From: Actinomycetales bacterium
Lineage (GTDB): Bacteria > Actinomycetota > Actinomycetes > Actinomycetales > Beutenbergiaceae
Reading direction: 5' to 3'
NCBI GenBank assembly: GCA_016649925.1
Contig: JAENWO010000178.1
Span: forward strand, 1-5,674
Length of the DNA: 5,674 bases
Below, in pieces: positions 1 to 5,491 of the stretch. Both the position numbers and the translations under genes were made by a program. Position 1 is the first letter of the stretch, and each line of letters begins with the position of its first letter. The notes beneath the pieces were generated by a model that was not told the DNA's origin, did no database searches, and saw only the letters and a program-made list of their open reading frames with translations.

Positions 1-278
1 AGCAGCAGGGAGGCGGCGGCGAGGACCCGTCGCAGAATCCAAGTGAGACACCCAGCGGTGGCGAGTCGCCGTCGCAGGACCCGAGCGAGTCCGGCTCGGG
101 CGAGTCGCCGTCGCAGGACCCGTCCCAGTCCGGCTCCGGTGGTGAGTCCCAGTCCCCGACCGAGTCGACCGACCCGCGCCAGCAGGAGCTCGAGGAGCGC
201 AACCAGGAGGCCCAGGAGTCCCGGCAGGCACAGGAGCAGGAGTCCGGCGGCGGGAACGGCGACGGCCAGAACTGGTAA
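1..278 (+). CDS. C-terminal disordered tail of an unidentified protein (5' end outside window)
   Basis: The reading frame runs from base 3 to a TAA at 276-278, giving the last 91 residues of a longer protein. All that is visible is low-complexity sequence. First comes a Gly/Ser/Pro/Glu/Gln stretch with a degenerate repeat of about 13 residues (GESPSQDPSESGS and close variants). Then comes a strongly charged Gln/Glu/Arg segment (QQELEERNQEAQESRQAQEQE) that could be a short helix, and the end is Gly/Asn-rich, finishing in NW. There is no catalytic motif, membrane segment or folded domain. Tails like this occur on actinobacterial secreted or membrane proteins, for example class A penicillin-binding proteins, but nothing here identifies the family, so I assign no function. 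The frame is supported by clean termination, the coherent amino-acid repeat and the convergent position relative to the operon that ends at 454. Confidence is for a real coding tail, not for its identity. Confidence 0.7.
   Translation, partial: QQGGGGEDPSQNPSETPSGGESPSQDPSESGSGESPSQDPSQSGSGGESQSPTESTDPRQQELEERNQEAQESRQAQEQESGGGNGDGQNW
60..137 (+). repeat. Two 39-bp in-frame tandem copies (13-residue repeat) in the tail
   Basis: Copy one spans 60-98 and copy two spans 99-137. Their first 24 bases (60-83 and 99-122) are identical and encode GESPSQDP; the remainder diverges slightly (SESGS against SQSGS). A more diverged copy precedes them at about 18-59 (GEDPSQNPSETPSG) and a partial one follows from about 141 (GESQSP). 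The period is a multiple of three, so gain or loss of copies keeps the frame. This fits a flexible, length-variable linker or tail rather than a folded domain. Confidence 0.8.
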
Positions 279-390
279 GCCCCCACGCCGGGGCGGACGT
301 CCGCACTGCGCCGCAGCACACCGCCCGCGCCGCAGCACACCGCCCGCGCCGCAGCACACCCCCTAGCGTGTCCTCCCGCGTGGGCGGTGT
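279..390. terminator. Possible bidirectional termination region between convergent genes
   Basis: Two genes end facing this gap, so termination is expected here on both strands. Directly after the plus-strand stop, GCCCC at 279-283 can pair with GGGGC at 290-294 across a 6-base loop. This is followed by a perfect 12-bp palindrome, GCGGACGTCCGC, at 293-304. Further on, acaccgccc (337-345, also 318-326) pairs with gggcggtgt (382-390), and gcg/cgc can extend the stem after a 2-base bulge, but the loop is long (about 28 bases or more). No T-tract follows any of these stems on either strand, so a classic intrinsic terminator is not shown. The call rests on position and inverted repeats only. Confidence 0.3.
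308..363. repeat. Three tandem copies of a 19-bp unit in the convergent intergenic gap
   Basis: The unit gcgccgcagcacaccgccc occurs exactly at 308-326 and 327-345. A third copy, from 346, matches for the first 15 bases and then ends in cccc instead of gccc. The array lies between the stop of the plus-strand gene (278) and the stop of the E2 gene (454), outside any gene I support. The 9-base segment acaccgccc in the first two copies is the reverse complement of gggcggtgt at 382-390, so the array can pair with the sequence beside it. The role is unknown: it may be part of a termination structure, or a slippage product in GC-rich DNA. Confidence 0.8.
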
Positions 391-453
391 CCCCCCGCAA
401 GGAAGGTGTGCCGTCCCAGCCGGGAGCGAGCGACCGGATCAGGCAAGACCGGG

Positions 454-1872
454 TCAGCCCCAGACCAGGCCCTGCGTGGGGTCCTCCATGGTCGTGGCCA
501 CGTCGGCGAGCACACGTGAGCCGAGCTCGCCGTCTACGAACCGGTGGTCGAAGGACAATGCGAGCTGCGTCACCCAACGGGCCTTGATCTTGCCGTGGTG
601 AACCCAGGGCCGCTGCTTGATGGCACCGAAGGCGAGGATCGCCGACTCCCCCGGGTTGAGGATCGGGGTGCCGGTGTCGATTCCGAACACCCCGATGTTC
701 GTGATCGTCACCGTGCCGTCCTGCATGCGCTGCGGCACGGTCCGCCCAGCGCGCGCGGTGGCGGTCAGCTCACCGATCGCCTCAGCGAGCTCGTGCAGCC
801 CCATCCGATGTGCGTCCTTGATGTTCGGCACCACCAGTCCGCGGGGCGTGGCGGCTGCGATCCCGAGGTTGATGTAGTGCTTGAAGACGATCTCCTGGGT
901 CTCGTCGTCCCATGACGCACTGACCGCCGGGTGCCGCCGGATGGCCAGGATCAGCGCCTTCGCCGCGATGAGGAGCGGAGTCACTCGCACGTCGGCGAAG
1001 TCCCGGTCCTCCTTGAGGCGGGCGACGAGCTTCATGGTCTTCGTCACGTCGACCGTGGTGAAGACCGTGACGTGCGGGGCGGTGAATGCGGACGCAACCA
1101 TCGCCTCGGCGGTGCGGCGCCGGACGCTGCGAACGGGAACGCGGGTCTGGCGACCGTCATCGGAGACGGTGCCCCCGTCGAGCCAGGGTCGGTCGTCGCC
1201 GGGGTAGTTGACGAGCTTCGCCGTCTTCTCCTGCTCGGCTGCGGTCTCGACGTCCTCGCGGGTGATGATCCCGCCCGGTCCCGTCCCGGGCACGCGGGAC
1301 AGGTCCAACCCGAGGTCCTTGGCGAGCTTGCGCACTGGCGGCTTCGCGAGCACGGTGCGGGTGGTCCCGCCCGACGGCGGAGCCTGGGTCGCGTTGGACT
1401 GCTGGGGGCCGGGCGTGGGCCGGGACGCGCCGGAGGACGACGCCGACGGTGCGGCCTCGGACGAGGCCGGGCCTGCGCCGTCGTGCACACGACGGGGACG
1501 TCTCGTGGCGGAGGCGTGCTTGGTGCCGTACCCGACGAGGACACCGCCGCTCATCTCATTCTCGCTCTCCACGAGCTTCTGAGCGGGTTCGGCCGCCGGT
1601 CCTGCCGCCGCCTCGGGTGCGCCGCCCGGGTCGGTGTCGATGACGATGATCGGGGTGCCGACGTCGACGGTCTGACCCGAGCTGACGAGCAGCTCGGTGA
1701 CGACGCCGGCGTAAGGGCAGGGCAGCTCGACGAGCGACTTCGCCGTCTCGATCTCGATGATCTCCTGGTTCACCTTCACGGTGTCCCCGACGGCGACCTT
1801 CCACTCGACGATGTCGGCCTCCGTGAGGCCCTCACCGACGTCGGGCAGCTTGAACTGGACGTACTGCGGCAT
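454..1872 (-). CDS. bkdC: Dihydrolipoyl acyltransferase, E2 of a branched-chain 2-oxo acid dehydrogenase complex
   Basis: This 472-residue cytoplasmic E2 core takes the acyl group from E1 onto a swinging lipoyl arm and transfers it to CoA. A lipoyl domain spans residues 1-80 with the lipoylated lysine at K45 (IETAKS). A flexible Ala/Pro/Ser/Gly linker follows at about 81-172, holding an odd motif, SGGVLVGYGTKHASATRR, at 108-125. The peripheral subunit-binding domain is at about 173-212 (PPVRKLAKDLGLDLSRVPGT), and the acyltransferase domain runs from about 232 to the end, with the catalytic DHRFVDG motif (H443, D447). ATG at 1872 is chosen because the lipoyl fold starts there (MPQYVQFKLPDVGEG) and GAGGAG lies 8 bases upstream; the frame extends further upstream only by running into the E1 beta gene. 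It starts 16 bp after the E1 beta stop and is the last operon gene. It could be annotated as pyruvate dehydrogenase E2 (pdhC); the substrate is inferred from its E1 partners. Confidence 0.93.
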   Translation of the reverse strand: MPQYVQFKLPDVGEGLTEADIVEWKVAVGDTVKVNQEIIEIETAKSLVELPCPYAGVVTELLVSSGQTVDVGTPIIVIDTDPGGAPEAAAGPAAEPAQKLVESENEMSGGVLVGYGTKHASATRRPRRVHDGAGPASSEAAPSASSSGASRPTPGPQQSNATQAPPSGGTTRTVLAKPPVRKLAKDLGLDLSRVPGTGPGGIITREDVETAAEQEKTAKLVNYPGDDRPWLDGGTVSDDGRQTRVPVRSVRRRTAEAMVASAFTAPHVTVFTTVDVTKTMKLVARLKEDRDFADVRVTPLLIAAKALILAIRRHPAVSASWDDETQEIVFKHYINLGIAAATPRGLVVPNIKDAHRMGLHELAEAIGELTATARAGRTVPQRMQDGTVTITNIGVFGIDTGTPILNPGESAILAFGAIKQRPWVHHGKIKARWVTQLALSFDHRFVDGELGSRVLADVATTMEDPTQGLVWG

Positions 1873-1880
1873 GAGACGGG

Positions 1881-1886
1881 CTCCTC
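1881..1886 (-). promoter_or_regulatory. Ribosome binding site fixing the E2 start
   Basis: On the minus strand GAGGAG lies 8 bases before ATG 1872, inside the 16-bp gap after the E1 beta stop. It selects this start over the longer open frame reaching back to 1989, whose extra residues look like out-of-frame E1 beta sequence (Arg/Ser/Trp-rich, no lipoyl-domain character). Confidence 0.75.
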
Positions 1887-1888
1887 GG

Positions 1889-2911
1889 TCAGTGGGCCAT
1901 GGCGGAATCGATGGCGTGCAGCACCCGGTCCAGGTTCGGCAGGTACTCCTCCTCGATGTTCGCCACGGGATACGGGACGTGGAACCCACCCACGCGGAGC
2001 ACGGGTGCCTGCAGTGAGTAGAAGCAGTGCTCGGTGACCCGGGCCGCGATCTCGGCGCCGGCGCCGAAGAACACCGGGGCCTCGTGGACGACGACGAGCC
2101 GGCCGGTGCGCCGGACCGATGCGATCAGGGTGTCGAAGTCGATCGGAGAGATCGAGCGCAGGTCGATCACCTCCACGCTCGTGCCCTCCTGGCCGGCCAC
2201 GCCGGCGGCGGCCAGTGCCGTCGAGACCGTCGGGCCGTACGCCGCCACGGTGATGTCGGTGCCGGGTGTGACCACGCGCGCGGTGTGCAAGCCGACGGTG
2301 TCGCCCCCCAGGTCGAGTGCCTGGCCGGCGGCCCGGACGTCGATGTCCGCCTTGTCCCAGTACCGGGCCTTCGGCTCGAAGAACAGCACGGGGTCGGGGG
2401 AGGCGATCGCCTGCTGGATCATCGTGAACGCATCAGCCGGGTTGGCCGGTGAGACCACGCGCAGGCCCGGCGTGTGGGCGAACAGCGCCTCGGGCGACTC
2501 GCTGTGGTGCTCGACGGCACCGATGCCACCGCCGAACGGCACCCGGATGACGACCGGGAGGTTCAACCGACCACGCGAGCGGTAGTGCATCTTGGCGAGC
2601 TGGGTGGTGATCTGGTCGTAGCCGGGGAAGATGAAGCCGTCGAACTGGATCTCGCACACCGGGCGGTAGCCCGCGAGCGCGAGTCCGATCGCCGTGCCGA
2701 TGATGCCGGACTCCGCGAGCGGGGAGTCCACCACGCGCTCCTCGCCGAAGTCCTTCTGCAGGCCGTCGGTGACGCGGAACACGCCACCCAGAGCCCCGAT
2801 GTCCTGCCCCATCAGCATGACCTTCTCGTCACGCTCGAGAGCTCGGCGCAGGCCGAGGTTGATGGCCTTGGCCATCGTGATGCGCTGGGTCCCGATCGCC
2901 GACGCGCTCAT
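1889..2911 (-). CDS. bkdB: 2-oxo acid dehydrogenase E1 component, beta subunit (branched-chain type)
   Basis: This 340-residue subunit pairs with E1 alpha in an alpha2beta2 thiamine-diphosphate enzyme that decarboxylates a 2-oxo acid and reductively acylates the E2 lipoyl group. The transketolase pyrimidine-binding domain spans about residues 8-185. It contains DSPLAESGIIG, whose E67 matches the glutamate that activates the cofactor pyrimidine ring, and the family block GGGIGAVEHHSESPEALFAHTPGL (127-150). The transketolase C-terminal domain follows from about 205 to 330. The HHSESPEA wording resembles branched-chain more than pyruvate E1 beta, which is inference. The length is normal. The ATG at 2911 overlaps the alpha stop (TGA at 2908-2910) as ATGA, and a purine-rich GGGGGAAGAGG lies just upstream, so coupled translation is likely. 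M13 is a less likely internal start. It may be annotated as pdhB. Confidence 0.94.
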   Translation of the reverse strand: MSASAIGTQRITMAKAINLGLRRALERDEKVMLMGQDIGALGGVFRVTDGLQKDFGEERVVDSPLAESGIIGTAIGLALAGYRPVCEIQFDGFIFPGYDQITTQLAKMHYRSRGRLNLPVVIRVPFGGGIGAVEHHSESPEALFAHTPGLRVVSPANPADAFTMIQQAIASPDPVLFFEPKARYWDKADIDVRAAGQALDLGGDTVGLHTARVVTPGTDITVAAYGPTVSTALAAAGVAGQEGTSVEVIDLRSISPIDFDTLIASVRRTGRLVVVHEAPVFFGAGAEIAARVTEHCFYSLQAPVLRVGGFHVPYPVANIEEEYLPNLDRVLHAIDSAMAH

Positions 2912-4059
2912 CGGTGCGCCTCTTCCCCCGTGAAGCCCGCTTCGTACTCGGCGAACCACGCCCGCTCCGCGCTGACCAGGGGATGGTCCTCGGCGTAGAC
3001 GTGGTCGAACATCGTGATGGGATCCGGGGAGGACAGCGCACGGCAGTACGCGCGCACGTCCTCCGCGTACGTCTCGGACTCCGCCTCGATGCCCTCGAAG
3101 AAGTCCTCGCCGGTGCCCTCCGCGACCAGGAGCGTCCGGAGTCGCGCGATCGGGTCGCGCTGGCGCCAGTAGTCCTCCTCGGCGCGGCTGCGGTAGCGGG
3201 TCGGGTCGTCCGAGGTGGTATGGGCTCCCATCCGGTACGTGACGGCCTCGATGAAGGTGGGGCCGCCGCCGCTGCGGGCGCGCTCGAGGGCCTCCTGTGT
3301 CACGGCGTAGCACGCCAGGACGTCGTTGCCGTCCACTCGCACGGAGGGGATCCCGAACCCGCCACCCCGCTGGACCAGGGGGACCCGGCTCTGCCGGGCG
3401 GTGGGCTCGGAGATCGCCCACTGGTTGTTCTGGCAGAAGAACACCACGGGGGCGGCAGTGACGGAGGCGAAGACCAAGGCCTCGCTGACGTCCCCCTGCG
3501 ACGTGGCGCCGTCGCCGAAGTACGACACGACGGCGCGGTCCCGACCGGGGTCCCCGGTGCCGACATCGCCGTCCCGCTGGATGCCCATCGCGTAACCGGT
3601 CGCGTGCAGCGCATGCGAGCCGATCACGAGGGTGTAGAGGTGGAAGTTGTGCGCCGCGGAGTCCCAGCCACCGTGGTCCTGACCGCGAAAGCTGTGCAGG
3701 ATCTTGCGCAGGTCCAGACCCCTGGTCCAGGCCACGCCGTGCTCACGGTAGGAGGTGAAGACGTAGTCCTGGGTGGCCAGTGCCCGGCCGGAGCCGATCT
3801 GTGCCGCCTCCTGGCCGAGACACTGGGGCCAGAGGCCGAGCTCGCCCTGGCGCTGCAGGGCGGTGGCCTCGTTGTCGAACCTGCGGACCAACGCCATGTC
3901 ACGGTAGAGACCCTGAAGTGCGTGGAGGTCGAGGTCTTCGACTCGCGCGGAGTAGGTCTCGTGGTGCACCCGCTCACCCTGGGGGGTGAGCAGCTGGATG
4001 AGGTCGTCATCGAACGAACCGACCGGGGTGGTAACCCCGTCGAGGTCGGGCTGAATCAC
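2908..4059 (-). CDS. bkdA: 2-oxo acid dehydrogenase E1 component, alpha subunit (branched-chain type)
   Basis: This is the first gene of the operon and the thiamine-diphosphate-binding half of E1. Numbered from the GTG at 4059 it has 383 residues, normal for the family. The cofactor motif starts at GDGATSQGD (182-190) and ends at QNN (210-212), with spacing typical of the GDG-x(about 27)-NN signature. The active-site loop reads YRMGAHTTSDDPTRYR (275-290), close to the branched-chain enzyme's HxTSDD loop. The block RQGELGLWPQCLGQEA (70-85) is also characteristic. I chose GTG 4059 because a perfect AAGGAG sits 6 bases before it; an in-frame ATG at 4101 would add 14 residues (MQSSSVPSLVKEPG) but has no good ribosome site and poor codon choice. 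Separate alpha and beta subunits, rather than one AceE-type chain, favour a branched-chain substrate in actinobacteria. The mycobacterial locus once called pdhABC was reassigned this way. It may be annotated as pdhA. Confidence 0.93.
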   Translation of the reverse strand: MIQPDLDGVTTPVGSFDDDLIQLLTPQGERVHHETYSARVEDLDLHALQGLYRDMALVRRFDNEATALQRQGELGLWPQCLGQEAAQIGSGRALATQDYVFTSYREHGVAWTRGLDLRKILHSFRGQDHGGWDSAAHNFHLYTLVIGSHALHATGYAMGIQRDGDVGTGDPGRDRAVVSYFGDGATSQGDVSEALVFASVTAAPVVFFCQNNQWAISEPTARQSRVPLVQRGGGFGIPSVRVDGNDVLACYAVTQEALERARSGGGPTFIEAVTYRMGAHTTSDDPTRYRSRAEEDYWRQRDPIARLRTLLVAEGTGEDFFEGIEAESETYAEDVRAYCRALSSPDPITMFDHVYAEDHPLVSAERAWFAEYEAGFTGEEAHR

Positions 4060-4065
4060 ACCGGG

Positions 4066-4071
4066 CTCCTT
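4066..4071 (-). promoter_or_regulatory. Strong Shine-Dalgarno before GTG 4059 of E1 alpha
   Basis: The minus strand reads AAGGAG, then six bases (CCCGGT), then GTG ATT CAG. This is a near-ideal site. The upstream in-frame ATG at 4101 has only GTAGGT about 7 bases before it. The site therefore argues that translation starts at 4059, leaving a longer 5' leader between the operator and the gene. Confidence 0.6.
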
Positions 4072-4109
4072 CACGAGCGAGGGGACGGATGAACTCTGCA
4101 TGTGTGCAA

Positions 4110-4145
4110 CCTACGTCAGCGTAGGCTACGGAACCGTAACCTACG
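4110..4145. promoter_or_regulatory. 26-bp operator-like dyad plus an extra half-site upstream of the E1-E2 operon
   Basis: Centred on 4132/4133 is an imperfect 26-bp palindrome at 4120-4145. Its left arm is CGTAGG-C-TACGG (4120-4131), its right arm is CCGTA-A-CCTACG (4134-4145), and AA lies at the centre. Eleven of 13 base pairs per half match. A further CCTACG at 4110-4115 forms a second perfect inverted repeat with the left arm (CCTACG-tcag-CGTAGG, 4110-4125). Long, nearly perfect dyads of this kind are typical of operators for dimeric helix-turn-helix repressors, such as the TetR family common in actinobacterial acyl-CoA and amino-acid catabolism. The position just before the operon and over plausible promoter bases suggests repression. 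The regulator is not in the window, and its family is inference. Confidence 0.6.
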
Positions 4146-4164
4146 ATGGTGGGTTTCCAATCAA
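4138..4164 (-). promoter_or_regulatory. Tentative promoter of the E1-E2 operon
   Basis: On the minus strand a -35-like TTGATT (4159-4164) and a -10-like TAGGTT (4138-4143) are separated by 15 bases, which is shorter than ideal. Around 4154-4170 the sequence is locally AT-richer than the rest of the window. Another possible -10, TACGCT at 4118-4123, has no good -35. Either choice places the dyad on the promoter core. This is a weak call made mainly because a promoter is expected here. Confidence 0.3.
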
Positions 4165-4264
4165 AACCAAGCCGTCGCCTTGTGAGAAACCTCCAACTCC
4201 GCTCCGGTGAAGAGTGTCGAGGGCGCGTTGCGGGTACTCAGGCAAGAGTGGCACGGGTCGCCGG

Positions 4265-4287
4265 CCCGCGCGCCATGGACACGCGGG
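4265..4287 (-). terminator. Weak GC-rich hairpin after the aminotransferase gene
   Basis: CCCGCG at 4265-4270 pairs with CGCGGG at 4282-4287 around an 11-base loop that includes CCATGG. It starts about 10 bases after the aminotransferase stop in the direction of transcription. No T-tract follows on the minus strand, so it may not terminate, and read-through into the downstream operon is possible. Confidence 0.2.
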
Positions 4288-4297
4288 ACGCCATGGC

Positions 4298-5491
4298 TCA
4301 CGTGCGCCCTCGAGGAGCGCTGGTCACAGGGCCGGCGCTCGGGTTCGCTCTCCCTGCGGCGCGGGAGGGCGCCCAGCGCTCGGCCAAGCGGATCGCGATG
4401 TCGTTCGCCTCGGACTCCCCGACGCTCACGCGGACGCCGTCGCCCGCGAACGGCCGCACGGCGATACCGGACTCCATCGCCTCGTTCGCGAACGCCACAC
4501 TCCGCTCCCCCAGGGCGAGCCAGTAGAAGTTGCCCTGCGCGTCCGGGAGGTCCCAACCCTGGGCGCGCAGTGCCGAGACGACGCGTTCGCGTTCGACCAC
4601 GACGGCGTCGACCCGCTCGTCGACCTGTCGTTGCTGGCGCAGGGCGGCCAGTGCCGCGGCCTGGGCGACGGCACTGACCCCGAATGGGGTGGAGGCCACG
4701 CGCAGACCGCGGATCAGCCGCCGACGCGCCAGGGCGTACCCGACGCGCAGCCCGGCGAGGCCGTACGCCTTGGAGAACGTACGCAGGATGACGATGTTCT
4801 TGTACGTCTGCAGGAGCGGCACGGAGTCGATCGGGTCGGCCGAGCGCGTGAAGTGCGTGTACGCCTCGTCCAGCACCACCATCACGTCGCTCGGGACCGA
4901 GTCAAGGAACCCGATGAGGTCAGCCTGGGTGATGGCCGTGCTGGTGGGGTTGTTGGGTGAGCACACCAGCATCACGCGGGTGCGGTCGGTGACCGCGGCG
5001 GCCATCGCGCGCAGGTCATGGGTGCCGCCCTCACCCAGAGGCACGGGCACCCCGAGGGCGCCGGTCACCTGGATGAGGATGGGGTAGGCCTCGAAGGACC
5101 GCCAGGCGTAGACGACCTCGTCGCCCTCCACGCACATCGAGCGGACCAGCAGTTCGGCCAGCGCCACGGACCCGTTGCCGATGATCACCTGGTCCTCGCT
5201 GATCCCGTGGTGCGCGGCGATCGCGCGAAGCAGCCGGTCCCCGTACATCTCGGGGTAGCGGTTCGCGTCCTCCGCGGTGTCGGCGATCGCCGAGATCACC
5301 GCCGGCAACGGCGGGAACGGCACCTCGTTCGAGGACAGCTTGAACACGGACGCGTTCGCACCCGATGCGCCCGGGACGTAGCTGGGCAACTCCTGGAGTG
5401 CCTGCCGCAGTCGCACGCCCGGCCTGCCCTCCACGACGGGCTGCGCCTCGGGATCGTCGAGGGCGGAGGGTCCGGGGATACGCGATGCCAT
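4298..5491 (-). CDS. pat: PLP-dependent aminotransferase, HisC/Pat type (probable aromatic amino acid aminotransferase)
   Basis: This 397-residue fold-type I aminotransferase swaps an amino group between an amino acid and a 2-oxo acid using pyridoxal phosphate. Visible family motifs are KLSSNE near the N terminus (51-56), NGSVAL (106-111), WRSFEAYP (130-137), the SPNNPTST loop (178-185), the cofactor-contacting LDEAY (207-211), and TFSKAYGLAGLRVGY (238-252) with Schiff-base lysine K241. The WRSFEAYP and YVPG wording recalls the mycobacterial phenylalanine aminotransferase (Pat) more than a true histidinol-phosphate enzyme, and no other his gene is present; many pipelines would still call it hisC. 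ATG 5491 is the likely start but lacks a close ribosome site (GAGG is about 15 bases away). In-frame GTGs at 5434 and 5416 would give a protein starting near GVRLRQAL, closer to the usual Pat start. The last 25 or so residues form an extra Ala/Pro/Arg/Ser-rich tail. Confidence 0.9.
   Translation of the reverse strand: MASRIPGPSALDDPEAQPVVEGRPGVRLRQALQELPSYVPGASGANASVFKLSSNEVPFPPLPAVISAIADTAEDANRYPEMYGDRLLRAIAAHHGISEDQVIIGNGSVALAELLVRSMCVEGDEVVYAWRSFEAYPILIQVTGALGVPVPLGEGGTHDLRAMAAAVTDRTRVMLVCSPNNPTSTAITQADLIGFLDSVPSDVMVVLDEAYTHFTRSADPIDSVPLLQTYKNIVILRTFSKAYGLAGLRVGYALARRRLIRGLRVASTPFGVSAVAQAAALAALRQQRQVDERVDAVVVERERVVSALRAQGWDLPDAQGNFYWLALGERSVAFANEAMESGIAVRPFAGDGVRVSVGESEANDIAIRLAERWAPSRAAGRANPSAGPVTSAPRGRT

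Noticed and set aside
43..366. Plus-strand open frame of 107 codons at the left end
   Set aside because: Its translation is almost all Arg/Ser/Pro/Thr, a frame-shifted shadow of the Gly/Ser/Glu/Gln tail that ends at 278, and it runs through the 19-bp repeats.
432..455. Near-repeat gaccggatc / gaccgggtc just beyond the E2 stop
   Set aside because: It is a short direct repeat with one mismatch and no partner arm or T-tract, so there is no basis for calling it a terminator or binding site.
1873..1989. N-terminal extension of E2 from ATG 1989
   Set aside because: It lies inside the E1 beta gene and does not resemble protein. The lipoyl domain begins precisely at ATG 1872, which has a ribosome site.
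931..2037. Long plus-strand open frame opposite E2 and E1 beta
   Set aside because: It is antisense to two clearly conserved genes, has Arg/Gly/Asp-rich composition typical of shadow frames in GC-rich DNA, and shows no domain motif.
2914..4092. Plus-strand open frame of 392 codons opposite E1 alpha
   Set aside because: It mirrors the E1 alpha gene, whose cofactor motifs are intact. Its translation is a low-complexity Gly/Val/Arg/Asp mixture with no recognisable fold.
4152..4168. GGTTT/AAACC inverted repeat near the operon promoter
   Set aside because: The arms are only 5 bp and are separated by 7 bases in a locally AT-richer stretch, so chance is a sufficient explanation.
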